Source of the DNA: JBFMAE01 sp040756085
GTDB lineage: Bacteria > Desulfobacterota > BSN033 > UBA1163
Reading direction: 5' to 3'
Assembly (NCBI GenBank): GCA_040756085.1
Contig: JBFMAE010000356.1
Span: 1 to 32,622 of the forward strand
Length of the DNA: 32,622 bases
Position numbers and translations under genes: made by a program. Of this stretch, positions 22,192 to 29,617 are shown piece by piece (positions within the stretch are counted from its first letter, which is position 1; each line of letters starts with the position of its first letter). The notes beneath the pieces were generated by a model, which was given only the letters and a program-made list of their open reading frames with translations, ran no database searches and was not told where the DNA came from.

Positions 22192-23052
22192 TTATTCTCT
22201 CCAGTTTCTGGGCACGCCTGCATACGAAGCCTTTCGGTCTAACTCGTCCAGCTGATTTTCAAAATATCGGATCGCATTGTTGATCTGATTCAGTTCAAAA
22301 CTTGTTCCCCGACTCTCATATCTTGTCTTCAACTTCTTCAACTCCGCCAAGCTTCGATGGTAGAACCGGAACTGGCCAGTCCAGTAATCCCTACTATAAC
22401 CGCCTGGTCGGTCGGGTGACGGTCTCCCCGACATGGGAAAGAGCGTCATCTTCGCATTGGAAGAATCAAGAACCACCCGGAACTTATTGAGAAAAGAGTT
22501 TCCCAAAAGCCCTGCTTTATCGGAAGGCATGGTATAAACCAATGCCTCCACATTCTCCGCTTCTGCATTCCCGACCCGCACAGATTTCAGTGTTACCAGC
22601 GGGGTGAGAATGACACTGCTCACAGTCGTGACCGGGATGACCGGTGTGTTTTCGTCGATGGTGAGACCCAACTCCCTCCTTGTCTCCTGGTTGATGAGGG
22701 TGAAACTTGCCCCAGAATCAACGATGAAAAGCCGTCTCACCCTATGATTCATGGTAACCTCTACCAACAACAATTCATGTTTTCGTAAGAGGTCCACCTC
22801 AATCCCTTCGGATTCGGAAGTTTTTGGGGTGGGGGGAAGCACTGGCTTCACCCTATTTTCTGGAGGAGGAACCTCTTTGGGAGCTTTCCGCATCTCAGCA
22901 TTCGGGCGGTATTTCTCTGGAACTTTGGAAAGATCGTCGGAATAATGGACCGTCCCCTTCTCATCCACCCACTTATACATCTCTCCAAAACCGGTGGATG
23001 GGAAACTGACTATAATGGCAATGAGAAGGATGACGACCTTCAATTTTTTCAC
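22192..23052 (-). CDS. Secreted DUF4124 protein with retropepsin-like aspartic protease domain
   Basis: 286 residues. GTG 23052 start, with AAAGGA seven bases upstream. A signal peptide (KKLKVVILLIAIIVSFPSTG) is followed by a DUF4124 domain (about 24-55; EMYKWVDEKGTVHYSDD), a Pro-rich linker, and a clan AA aspartic protease domain (about 90-200). That domain has the catalytic VDSGASFTLI (Asp112) and the later GLLGNSFLNKF. Single-domain proteases of this kind work as dimers. A C-terminal helical region (about 225-280) is added. It probably acts in the periplasm; the substrate is unknown. It is divergent from rubrerythrin. Confidence 0.88.
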   Translation of the reverse strand: MKKLKVVILLIAIIVSFPSTGFGEMYKWVDEKGTVHYSDDLSKVPEKYRPNAEMRKAPKEVPPPENRVKPVLPPTPKTSESEGIEVDLLRKHELLLVEVTMNHRVRRLFIVDSGASFTLINQETRRELGLTIDENTPVIPVTTVSSVILTPLVTLKSVRVGNAEAENVEALVYTMPSDKAGLLGNSFLNKFRVVLDSSNAKMTLFPMSGRPSPDRPGGYSRDYWTGQFRFYHRSLAELKKLKTRYESRGTSFELNQINNAIRYFENQLDELDRKASYAGVPRNWRE

Positions 23053-23105
23053 TATTGATCCTTTAAATCAATATATATTCTACTCATTACAGGGGAGGAT
23101 GTCAA

Positions 23106-23134
23106 TTGCCGTTTTAGGGGTATTCTGTTATAAT
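23106..23134 (+). promoter_or_regulatory. Promoter of rubrerythrin
   Basis: TTGCCG (23106-23111), 17-base spacer, TATAAT (23129-23134); AAAGGGGAG follows before ATG 23168. No PerR-like box is obvious. Confidence 0.55.
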
Positions 23135-23167
23135 TTTTTTAAGGTAAATGACAGAAAGGGGAGAAAA

Positions 23168-23665
23168 ATGGGAGCAAAAACAGAAGAAAATCTGAAAGAA
23201 GCATTTGCAGGCGAATCCCAGGCCAACCGGAAATACCTTGCCTTTGCCAAGAAGGCAGAAGAAGAAGGTTATTTACAGGTTGCTAAACTTTTCAGGGCCG
23301 CTGCAGAGGCTGAAACCGTCCATGCCCATAATCATCTCCGAGTCCTGAAAGGGACCAAATCCACTAAGGAAAACCTCCTGGAGGCCATCAACGGTGAAAC
23401 CCATGAGTTCAAGAATATGTATCCGGAGATGATAAATGAAGCAAATGCCGTAAAGAACGAGGAGTCTGCTCTGACCTTCCATTACGCCAACGAAGTGGAA
23501 AAGATCCACGCCTCTCTCTACTCCAAAGCCCTTGAGAATCTGGGAAAAAATGAGGTCTTAGACTATTATGTCTGCCCTTTCTGCGGGAACACTGTTGAAA
23601 AGGCTCCACCTGAGAAGTGCCCGATCTGCGGCGCTCCGGGAAAGAAATTTATTAAAATTGTTTAA
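23168..23665 (+). CDS. rbr: Rubrerythrin
   Basis: 165 residues from ATG 23168, chosen for the AAAGGGGAG before it; a longer frame begins inside the divergent promoter region. Ferritin-like diiron domain with E16 (AFAGESQANRKYLAFA), the EAETVHAHNH motif (E49, H52), and later NGETHEFKNMYPEMI and YANEVEKIHASLY. A C-terminal rubredoxin-like iron site has CPFCG and CPICG. Rubrerythrin reduces hydrogen peroxide with electrons from rubredoxin or ferredoxin and protects anaerobes from oxygen stress. Length and domain order are standard. It is single, with a promoter shared in the divergent gap. Confidence 0.95.
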   Translation: MGAKTEENLKEAFAGESQANRKYLAFAKKAEEEGYLQVAKLFRAAAEAETVHAHNHLRVLKGTKSTKENLLEAINGETHEFKNMYPEMINEANAVKNEESALTFHYANEVEKIHASLYSKALENLGKNEVLDYYVCPFCGNTVEKAPPEKCPICGAPGKKFIKIV

Positions 23666-23683
23666 CCCCAATTCTCTCTTCGA

Positions 23684-23850
23684 GATATGATTGATGAGGT
23701 GATAGGGCGTTGGGGTGATGGGGTTGAATTTAAGTTTTTCCGCAATTGTGCTTTGACCTTCCTCCGCCCGCAGAAGCGGGCTTCGCGAAGGCGGGAGCGC
23801 TTCGAGCGAAAGCGCGCTTCCCCATCTCCTTATCACTCTATTCAATCAGT
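23684..23850. repeat. Intergenic inverted repeat, family E
   Basis: ATATGATTGATGAGGTGATA GGG at the left end faces CCCCATCTCCTTATCACTCT ATTCAATCAGTAT at the right, with GC-rich hairpins (CCCGCAGAAGCGGG and GCGCTTCGAGCGAAAGCGC) in the middle. Lies between rubrerythrin and ubiE. Confidence 0.6.
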
Positions 23851-23866
23851 ATGATCTCTATTGAAG

Positions 23867-24583
23867 ATGAAAACCTACTTCCTCTATCCAGAATCGATTC
23901 GGAAACTCTTTGACTCCATCGCCCCCCGTTATGACTTCCTCAATCACTTCCTCAGCCTTGGAAGAGATTTCTATTGGAGAAAGATGGCTGTCCGGGAACT
24001 CAGAGGACTTGATGGCTGGATATTGGATATCGCTACAGGGACAGGAGATGTAGCCATAGAGATCATCCACCAGGATGGTCATCGGAGGAAGGTCTTCGGG
24101 TTGGACTTCTCCGAACCCATGATCAGAGGGGCCAAGCAAAAGCTTTTAAAGAAAGGCCTGTCACAAAAGATTGTCTTAAGCATTGGGGATGCCCTCTCCC
24201 TTCCCTTTCGAGAAAATACCTTCAGCGCCTCAATGATTGCTTTTGGTCTAAGGAATATCCTGAAGAAAGAGCAAGCCTTCTCCGAAATGGTCCGGGTGAC
24301 TAAGGAAGGTGGAAAGGTGATCATTTTGGAATTCACTTTTCCCCAGCAGGGGTTGATGAGAAGATTGTATCCGATCTATTTTAAAAAAATCCTCCCCTGG
24401 TTGGGGGGCTTCATCTCTGGAGACAGAGGAGCGTATGCCTATCTTCCGGAATCGGTCCTCCATTTTCAAAATGCTGAAAACTATGAGAAGATAATGAGGG
24501 GATCCGAATTGGAAAATGTAAATCACCAGAAATTAACCTCTGGCATTGCCTCCATCATCACAGGGACGAAAAAGCGTAAATGA
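23867..24583 (+). CDS. ubiE: UbiE/MenG (demethylmenaquinone) methyltransferase
   Basis: 238 residues from ATG 23867 (a TTG two codons earlier is less likely). The N terminus VRKLFDSIAPRYDFLNH-like segment (IRKLFDSIAPRYDFLNHFLS) is the family signature. SAM-binding motif I is LDIATGTGDVAIEI, and GLDFSEPMI, FSASMIAFGLRNI and FTFPQQG follow the UbiE pattern. It methylates demethylmenaquinone (or the ubiquinone precursor) with SAM in the cytoplasm. In an anaerobe with rubrerythrin, menaquinone is the likely product. The stop TGA overlaps the ATG of rimI. The ribosome site is weak. Confidence 0.92.
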   Translation: MKTYFLYPESIRKLFDSIAPRYDFLNHFLSLGRDFYWRKMAVRELRGLDGWILDIATGTGDVAIEIIHQDGHRRKVFGLDFSEPMIRGAKQKLLKKGLSQKIVLSIGDALSLPFRENTFSASMIAFGLRNILKKEQAFSEMVRVTKEGGKVIILEFTFPQQGLMRRLYPIYFKKILPWLGGFISGDRGAYAYLPESVLHFQNAENYEKIMRGSELENVNHQKLTSGIASIITGTKKRK

Positions 24584-25026
24584 TTCGGCCCTTCTCTTTT
24601 GACGATCTGAATCGGATTCTCCAAATCGAACGTCAATCCTTCCCCAAATCTCCATACGACTGGGCGACCTTTGTCAACCTCCATCACCTTTATCCGGACA
24701 CCTTTTTAGTATATGTCGAAACGACGCACGATCTAAAGGGAGAACAGATTTTGGGATACATCGCCTTTTCTCCAGAGGGGCACATTATTTCCATTGCCGT
24801 CCACCCCCGGCACAGAAGGAAAGGGATTGGAAGACAACTCCTTGAAAGGGCGATCAATGCTCCCGTTGTTAAAAAAGTGTGGGCCGAAGTGAGGAGGGGG
24901 AATCAGGGCGCACAGGCCTTCTATCTCCAGATGGGATTTCAGATCATTGGGGTGTCTCCGAACTACTATGGAAACGAAGATGCCTTGATCGTTCAATGGA
25001 CTCCTCTAGGTCCCAGAGCCTATTGA
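24580..25026 (+). CDS. rimI: GNAT acetyltransferase, RimI-like
   Basis: 148 residues. Start overlaps the ubiE stop (ATGA). A single GNAT domain with the acetyl-CoA loop SIAVHPRHRRKGIGRQLLER (motif A), AEVRRGNQGAQAFYLQMGF and the tail YYGNEDALIV, as in RimI, which acetylates the N-terminal Ala of ribosomal protein S18. YYxxEDAxxM is the usual C-terminal motif and is nearly kept. Other GNAT activities on protein N termini cannot be excluded. Cotranscribed with ubiE. Confidence 0.85.
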   Translation: MIRPFSFDDLNRILQIERQSFPKSPYDWATFVNLHHLYPDTFLVYVETTHDLKGEQILGYIAFSPEGHIISIAVHPRHRRKGIGRQLLERAINAPVVKKVWAEVRRGNQGAQAFYLQMGFQIIGVSPNYYGNEDALIVQWTPLGPRAY

Positions 25027-25159
25027 TCCCATTGCTTCATTTAGGTCCAATTAGATTGACTCAGAATTTCATTCTGAATGATCGAAACATAAAAATTTTT
25101 TAAATTGCTGGACACAACATTCAATGACGAGAGCTCTGAAAAACTACTTCACGCTCTAA

Positions 25160-25185
25160 AGATTTCTGGACTTTTTCAGAAATCT
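25160..25185 (+). terminator. Hairpin downstream of ubiE-rimI
   Basis: AGATTTCTG (25160-25168) and CAGAAATCT (25177-25185), perfect 9-bp stem with an 8-base T-rich loop. It may terminate the operon or lie in the leader of the next gene. Confidence 0.35.
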
Positions 25186-25197
25186 CATGACTCAAGG

Positions 25198-25226
25198 TTG
25201 ACAAGAGGAATACCCTCTGCTATTGA
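25198..25226 (+). promoter_or_regulatory. Promoter of the PurF-like gene
   Basis: Consensus TTGACA (25198-25203), 17-base spacer ending in TGC, TATTGA (25221-25226): an extended -10 type. The ATG is about 24 bases after the predicted start. Confidence 0.55.
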
Positions 25227-25255
25227 TAAGTGAGCATCGCAACCAGGGAGGATGT

Positions 25256-26656
25256 ATGAGCGGGATCTTCGGGATCGTATCGAAAAAAAATTGTGCGGAC
25301 ACCTTGCTTTACGGGACCGATTATCACTCCCATATGGGAACAGAATACGGGGGCATGGCGGTCCTCGGAAAGCGCTTTTACCGCTCCATTCATGATATCA
25401 GCAAATCTCAATTTAAATCGAAATTTTTCGATGATTATAAAGAAATGAAGGGCAATCTGGGCATCGGGGTGATCAGCGATAGAGATCCCCAGCCTCTCAT
25501 CATCGGATCCAAGTTCGGCACCTTCGCTATTGCCGCCACAGGGTTGGTAGAAAATGTCGATGAACTGGCCTCGAAACTTCTCCGGGAGGGGGAAACCTTC
25601 GGCGAGATGTCGAGCGGTGGGATGAATTCCGTGGAATTGATCGCAAAGCTGATCACCCGGGGCCAAACCCTCCCTGAAGGAATTGAGGGGGTCTATGATT
25701 GGATCAAGGGCTCTGCTTCTATCCTCCTTCTGAAAAACGAAGGGATTTATGCAGCCCGTGACCGCCTGGGGCGAACCCCTCTGGTCATCGGAGAAAAAGA
25801 TGGAGAATATGCCATCGCCACAGAAACCTGTTCCTTCCTGAATCTGGGTTTCCGAATTAAGAAATACCTCAACCCAGGGGAGATCGTCCTGATCGGAAAA
25901 TCAGGGCTTGAGGGGAAGTCAGCCGGCAAAAAAATGAATCAGATTTGTGCATTTCTGTGGATTTATACCGGATATCCCGCTTCCAGCTATGAGGGCATCA
26001 GTGTCGAACTGGTCAGGGAACGGTGTGGAAGATCGCTCGCTAAGAATGATCATGTGAAGGCAGATCTCGTAGCGGGCGTCCCGGATTCCGGGGTGGGTCA
26101 TGCGATCGGGTATGCCATTGAATCGGGCCTTCCTTACCGGAGACCTCTGGTCAAATATTCAGCGGGATATGGACGGAGTTACACTCCTCCTTCCCAGGAG
26201 ATTCGTGACCTTGTGGCCACGATGAAACTCATCCCCGTCAAGGAGGTGATCTGTGGAAATCGGATCATCCTCTGTGAGGACTCCATCGTCAGAGGGACCC
26301 AGTTGAAAAACTATACCATCAAAAAATTGGTCGAGTGCGGGGCAAAGGAAGTCCATGTCCGACCGGCCTGCCCCCCCCTTATGTTCCCATGCCGATTCGC
26401 CCTCTCCACCCGTTCCATCGAAGAACTGGCAGCCCGCAAGGCCATCCGAGCTATTGAGGGGAAGGTTATTGAAAATGTCAGGGAATACATCGATCACCGA
26501 ACAAAAAAATATGAGAAGATGGTCGAGTGGATCCGGAAGGAATTGGGAGTGACGACGCTCAGATATCAAAACATTGACGATATGGTGGAGGCGATCGGCC
26601 TTCCTAAAGAGAAACTCTGCCTCTTCTGCTGGGTCGGTGATTATAAAATTTCTTAA
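25256..26656 (+). CDS. Amidophosphoribosyltransferase-like protein with Ser at the N-terminal nucleophile position
   Basis: 466 residues from ATG 25256 (AGGGAGG four bases upstream). The class II glutamine amidotransferase domain starts MSGIFGIVSKKNCADTLLYG; in PurF the residue after Met is the catalytic Cys (MCGIFG), here Ser2. The C-terminal phosphoribosyltransferase domain has the PRPP motif ILCEDSIVRGTQLKN (canonical VDDSIVRGT). The Fe-S cysteine pattern of Bacillus-type PurF seems present: RPACPPLMFPC and CLFCWVG. PurF makes phosphoribosylamine, the first purine step. With Ser2 the glutaminase may be lost or changed, so this could be an ammonia-using, regulatory or neofunctionalised paralogue. 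Other purine genes are not in the window. Confidence 0.82.
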   Translation: MSGIFGIVSKKNCADTLLYGTDYHSHMGTEYGGMAVLGKRFYRSIHDISKSQFKSKFFDDYKEMKGNLGIGVISDRDPQPLIIGSKFGTFAIAATGLVENVDELASKLLREGETFGEMSSGGMNSVELIAKLITRGQTLPEGIEGVYDWIKGSASILLLKNEGIYAARDRLGRTPLVIGEKDGEYAIATETCSFLNLGFRIKKYLNPGEIVLIGKSGLEGKSAGKKMNQICAFLWIYTGYPASSYEGISVELVRERCGRSLAKNDHVKADLVAGVPDSGVGHAIGYAIESGLPYRRPLVKYSAGYGRSYTPPSQEIRDLVATMKLIPVKEVICGNRIILCEDSIVRGTQLKNYTIKKLVECGAKEVHVRPACPPLMFPCRFALSTRSIEELAARKAIRAIEGKVIENVREYIDHRTKKYEKMVEWIRKELGVTTLRYQNIDDMVEAIGLPKEKLCLFCWVGDYKIS

Positions 26657-26740
26657 GGGTTCGAGGGTTCAAGGGGTCAAGTGAGAATCTAATAATAAAA
26701 AACACTTGAATCCACGAACCCTCGGATCCTTGAACCCTCG
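26656..26740. repeat. Intergenic inverted repeat, family C
   Basis: GGGTTCGAGGGTTCAAGGGG TCAAGTG (from 26657) and CACTTGAATCCACGAACCCT, CCTTGAACCCTCG (to 26740) pair with a ~20-base AT-rich loop. Between convergent genes. Confidence 0.7.
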
Positions 26741-26762
26741 CCTGCCGATAGGCAGGCTTTTT
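26740..26762 (+). terminator. Intrinsic terminator after the PurF-like gene
   Basis: GCCTGCC (26740-26746), loop GATA, GGCAGGC (26751-26757) and TTTTT. The stem is the same CCTGCC/GGCAGG palindrome found in several repeats of the window. Confidence 0.6.
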
Positions 26763-27210
26763 ATTTGGAAAATCGAATCATATCCCCTACGTTGATGCCA
26801 TTGGCAGAAAACCAGCCCTTCTTCATCTCCAGGGCATAGAGGATCGGTTTGGGTGGCATGTGGGATACTAAGGTTAGAGGTTTCATATCCGTGATTCTAA
26901 CAATCCGACCCTCTTTATCGATGAAGGCGATACTCAGGGGGATGAGAGTATTCTTCATCCAGAACCCATGATAGTCTTCTGTCTCAAAGATGAAGAGCAT
27001 CCCCTCATTCTGACCTAAATGCTTTCTTCCCATCAGTCCAATGCTCCTCTCTTCCGGGGTCTTCGCTACCTCCACATGGATCTCTTTGTCTTTGATGTAG
27101 ATAGGGATCTTCGGGAGATTCTGGGAATCCGCATCTGAAACCCAGAGGAGAAAGAGAATGAAAATGACCTTCTCAGCCTTTCGGCTCTGAGACATCCTTT
27201 CCCTTTTCAT
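26761..27210 (-). CDS. DUF192 family protein, exported
   Basis: 149 residues from ATG 27210 (AAAGGGAA upstream); ATG 27255 and ATG 27195 are alternatives. An N-terminal hydrophobic stretch (KVIFILFLLWVSDADS) is a signal peptide. The mature domain has VEVAKTPEERSIGLMGRKHL, EGMLFIFETEDYHGFWMKNT and ITDMKPLTLVSHMPPKP, and ends in GINVGDMIRF, the hallmarks of DUF192. The family is a small conserved beta-fold in periplasmic proteins of bacteria and archaea; function is unknown. The start overlaps the end of the upstream small membrane gene by 38 bases. Confidence 0.9.
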   Translation of the reverse strand: MKRERMSQSRKAEKVIFILFLLWVSDADSQNLPKIPIYIKDKEIHVEVAKTPEERSIGLMGRKHLGQNEGMLFIFETEDYHGFWMKNTLIPLSIAFIDKEGRIVRITDMKPLTLVSHMPPKPILYALEMKKGWFSANGINVGDMIRFSK

Positions 27211-27403
27211 CCCATTCCCTTTTACCAATCTGTTCGGCGAGGTTTCGGATTTCATCCCTGATCTTTCCCGTATTCCACTGGATGAACAAAACCCAGAGGG
27301 GAAGAAGAAGCCAGATGATCAGGAGGATGGCCAGGAAGACAACCATCGCAATAGCAATTCCAAAGGGAAGCTCTTTAAAAATCTGCTCAACATACCATTC
27401 CAT
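27173..27403 (-). CDS. Small membrane protein with helical C terminus
   Basis: 76 residues. ATG 27403 with GAGGTAAGG upstream. One long hydrophobic segment (about 14-42; GIAIAMVVFLAILLIIWLLL) is followed by WNTGKIRDEIRNLAEQIGK and a charged tail, typical of short membrane-anchored helices. Overlaps the DUF192 start, so the two are probably cotranscribed. No family recognised. Confidence 0.6.
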   Translation of the reverse strand: MEWYVEQIFKELPFGIAIAMVVFLAILLIIWLLLPLWVLFIQWNTGKIRDEIRNLAEQIGKREWDEKGKDVSEPKG

Positions 27404-27454
27404 CCTTACCTCAGGTCTCCTTTCTAAATCCTAAGTTACCAATGTCGGTAATTA

Positions 27455-27578
27455 TAAATACGAAGCACGAAATCCCCGCCTGCCATAGAACTTGTTCGGC
27501 GGACAGGTCGGCGAGTAGGTTAGCGTAAGCAGGTTTCGGCGAAGACAGGGATTTCGATATTCGAATTTCGAATTTTTT
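27455..27578. repeat. Intergenic inverted repeat, family A, with nested palindromes
   Basis: AATACGAAGCACGAAATCCC on the left faces GGGATTTCGATATTCGAATT on the right, enclosing CGCCTGCC and several GGTTAGCG/CGCTAACC-like segments. Between the 27173-27403 gene and the lipoprotein gene. Confidence 0.6.
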
Positions 27579-27579
27579 C

Positions 27580-27867
27580 CTATTGGGCTTTTTCTCCCCC
27601 CAACTTTTTCTTCAGTTTTTCGTTGACCTTTAAAATTTGATCCACATCCGAACCGCTCAGTTCCCACGAATAACTATCCTTCCCATCTCTCTTTAGCTTA
27701 ATCTTCACCTCCGGGGGTAGAGGCTCTTCCTTCTCTGCCTTCTCTTTTTCAACAAGAACTTTCGGGACCGGTGGAATCTCCGATTTCCCCTGCGGAAGAG
27801 GAGATTTCCTCTCACAGGCGATGAGGAGGAAAGCCAACAGAACCATAAAGACCCATATTCTCTTCAT
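27580..27867 (-). CDS. Small lipoprotein with charged C terminus
   Basis: 95 residues. Lipobox LLIAC (Cys18) after a short hydrophobic signal (KRIWVFMVLLAFLLIA). The mature part is Pro/Glu/Lys rich, then has VKIKLKRDGKDSYSWELSG and a coiled-coil-like end (DVDQILKVNEKLKKKLGGEK). Predicted to be anchored to a membrane; the C-terminal helix could bind a partner. No family recognised. It follows the kinase gene by about 30 bases on the same strand and could be cotranscribed with it. Confidence 0.7.
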   Translation of the reverse strand: MKRIWVFMVLLAFLLIACERKSPLPQGKSEIPPVPKVLVEKEKAEKEEPLPPEVKIKLKRDGKDSYSWELSGSDVDQILKVNEKLKKKLGGEKAQ

Positions 27868-27898
27868 TCCGCCTCAACCCCTTTGGCAATGAAAAGGA

Positions 27899-29436
27899 TC
27901 AATCCTCTTTTAAGAGGAGGCGGCATCCTTTCAGGAAATCTTCCTTGGTGGAAGCCTCTTTTGGGTAGGTATAGGTCCTGAATTGTACATCCGTTCCCTT
28001 AGGAAGATAGCCACCCTGGATTAATTTCACCTGAACCCTTTCCCCAATCTCCTTGGCCAACTTCTTATCATTGAAGGAAAAATATAAACCATACTGTTTT
28101 GGAAAGGAACGATGGTGTCCACAGAACGGACCATCTTTTGAAGAGCATACATGACCCCTTCCCAGTACTCATGGCTGAGTGTGATCTCCCTTTTGGTCCG
28201 ATGGTCCCAAAACTCTACCCGGATCATAGAGAAAGACATCTTATCCCTCTCCGCTTCTTCCAGCATCGGATTGAGAAGGAGGTTGAAGATATTCTCTACT
28301 CCGAATATGGGAAGCGAGAAGACAAAGGAGGCCCCGCTTCCGAACTTGCTCTCAGCATGGATAAAACCCTGATGTCCTTCGATAATCTCTTTGGCAATGG
28401 CAAGCCCCAAGCCTGTTCCCATGATGATCCCTGTCTGTGTTCTCTGTCCTTGATAGAAACGATCGAATACTTTTGGCAAGTCTTCGGGTGAAATGCCGAC
28501 CCCCGTATCGGTCACGACAATCTTGATATGATCCCGCCTCTCTGTGAGCCCCCTCGAATCGATGGTGATCTTTCCTCCCGGTGGGGTGAACTTAATCCCG
28601 TTGCTGATGAGGTTGATGAAAACCTCCACCAATCGATTACGATCGATCAGAACCAGAGGGGTCTCCGGGTCGAGCCGATTTTCAAGGGTGATTCCCTTCT
28701 CCGTGAACTGCTGCGATAAGGTCATCGAGGCATCCTCAACGACTTCAATCAGAGGGACCGGTTCCAACTTCAATTTCAACCCTTTTCCGGATTCGATCCT
28801 CGAAAAGTCAAGGAGGGTTTCGATCAGGTTCGTCAGCCGCAGAATATTCTTGTTGGCAATGGTCAAATACTCTTTCTGATCCTCGGTAAGAATCCCCACA
28901 TGCCCTTCGAGCATAAGGGAAATAAACTCCTTGATTACAGTCAAAGGGGTTCGAAGTTCATGAGAAACACTGGAGATAAAGGTTGATTTCAATTGGTCGA
29001 GCCGTTTGAGTTCTTCATTGGCCCTCTCCAATTCCAGCGATTTCTGAGTCAGATCTCCGATGAGATTCCTCTCGCGGATCACCCGGTTTAATTTTGCCCT
29101 CATCTCATCGATGGTGAAGGGTTTGGTGATGTAGTCCATCGCTCCGAAAGCAACCACATCGGTATATGTATAAGAGGCCCCATGGGCAGTCATACAGATG
29201 ATATGGATATCCGGAAATCCAGCCTGTACGGCTTTCATCAGCTCAAATCCGTCCATCTCAGGCATCTTGATATCGGTGATTAAAATAGAAATGGGTTCTG
29301 TTCTCAGTACCTCTAAGGCCTCTTCCCCATTTCTGGCGGTTACCACCTCGTAGCCAATGAGGTTCACCACCCTGGAAACCATCTCCCGAACGGCTTCTTC
29401 ATCATCAACGACTAAAACTCGTTCCTTTTCGGCCAT
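27899..29436 (-). pseudogene. Receiver / histidine kinase / degenerate GGDEF protein, with a frameshift near the C terminus
   Basis: As read, a 469-residue frame stops at 28027. Order: receiver domain (about 5-120; VLVVDDEEAV, phospho-acceptor in LITDIKMPEMDG), short coil, HisKA with SHELRTPLTV (His about 160), HATPase with NLISNGIKF, TDTGVGISPEDL and GTGLGLAIAKEII, then a GGDEF-like fold without the GGDEF motif (MLEEAERDKMSFSMIRVEFW, VRSVDTIVPFQNSMVYIF). After VYIF the frame turns into Arg/Trp-rich sequence. The +1 frame instead continues naturally (FNDKKLAKEIGERVQVKLIQ and so on, to KEDFLKGCRLLLKED) and stops at 27899. Adding one T to the U5 run at 28078-28082 restores a 512-residue protein. 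Either a sequencing/homopolymer error or a real lesion. Confidence 0.75.
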
Positions 29437-29487
29437 CCTTCTAAAGATCTCCTTTTCCTAAAAACTAATTCTCTATTCCCCCCAACT

Positions 29488-29504
29488 CCCCTTTAGCAAA
29501 GGGG
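29488..29504. repeat. CCCCTTTAGCAAAGGGG palindrome
   Basis: CCCCTTT / AAAGGGG around AGC. The same type of palindrome, CCCTTTAGTAAAGGG, lies at 32515-32529. Between the kinase and the lytic transglycosylase. Confidence 0.55.
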
Positions 29505-29538
29505 GGCGAGAGAGGATTTAAAAAGAATATTCCTTTTG

Positions 29539-29569
29539 CCAGACAATTTCAATAAAATTGTTTGTCTGG
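29539..29569 (-). terminator. Hairpin after the lytic transglycosylase gene
   Basis: CCAGACAA (29539-29546) and TTGTCTGG (29562-29569) with a 15-base AT-rich middle that pairs further. About 50 bases after the transglycosylase stop on the minus strand; likely a terminator. Confidence 0.4.
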
Positions 29570-29617
29570 TTGGAATGGGAACCCGGTTCTAAGTGAGGAT
29601 GCCTGCCAAAATTCAAA

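Noticed and set aside
23559..23846. Plus/minus frames over rubrerythrin and the following repeat.
   Set aside because: Shadows of rubrerythrin or GC-rich palindromes without ribosome sites or family features.
28027..29436. Active diguanylate cyclase domain at the kinase C terminus.
   Set aside because: The fold is GGDEF-like but the GGDEF motif is absent, so cyclase activity is not supported.
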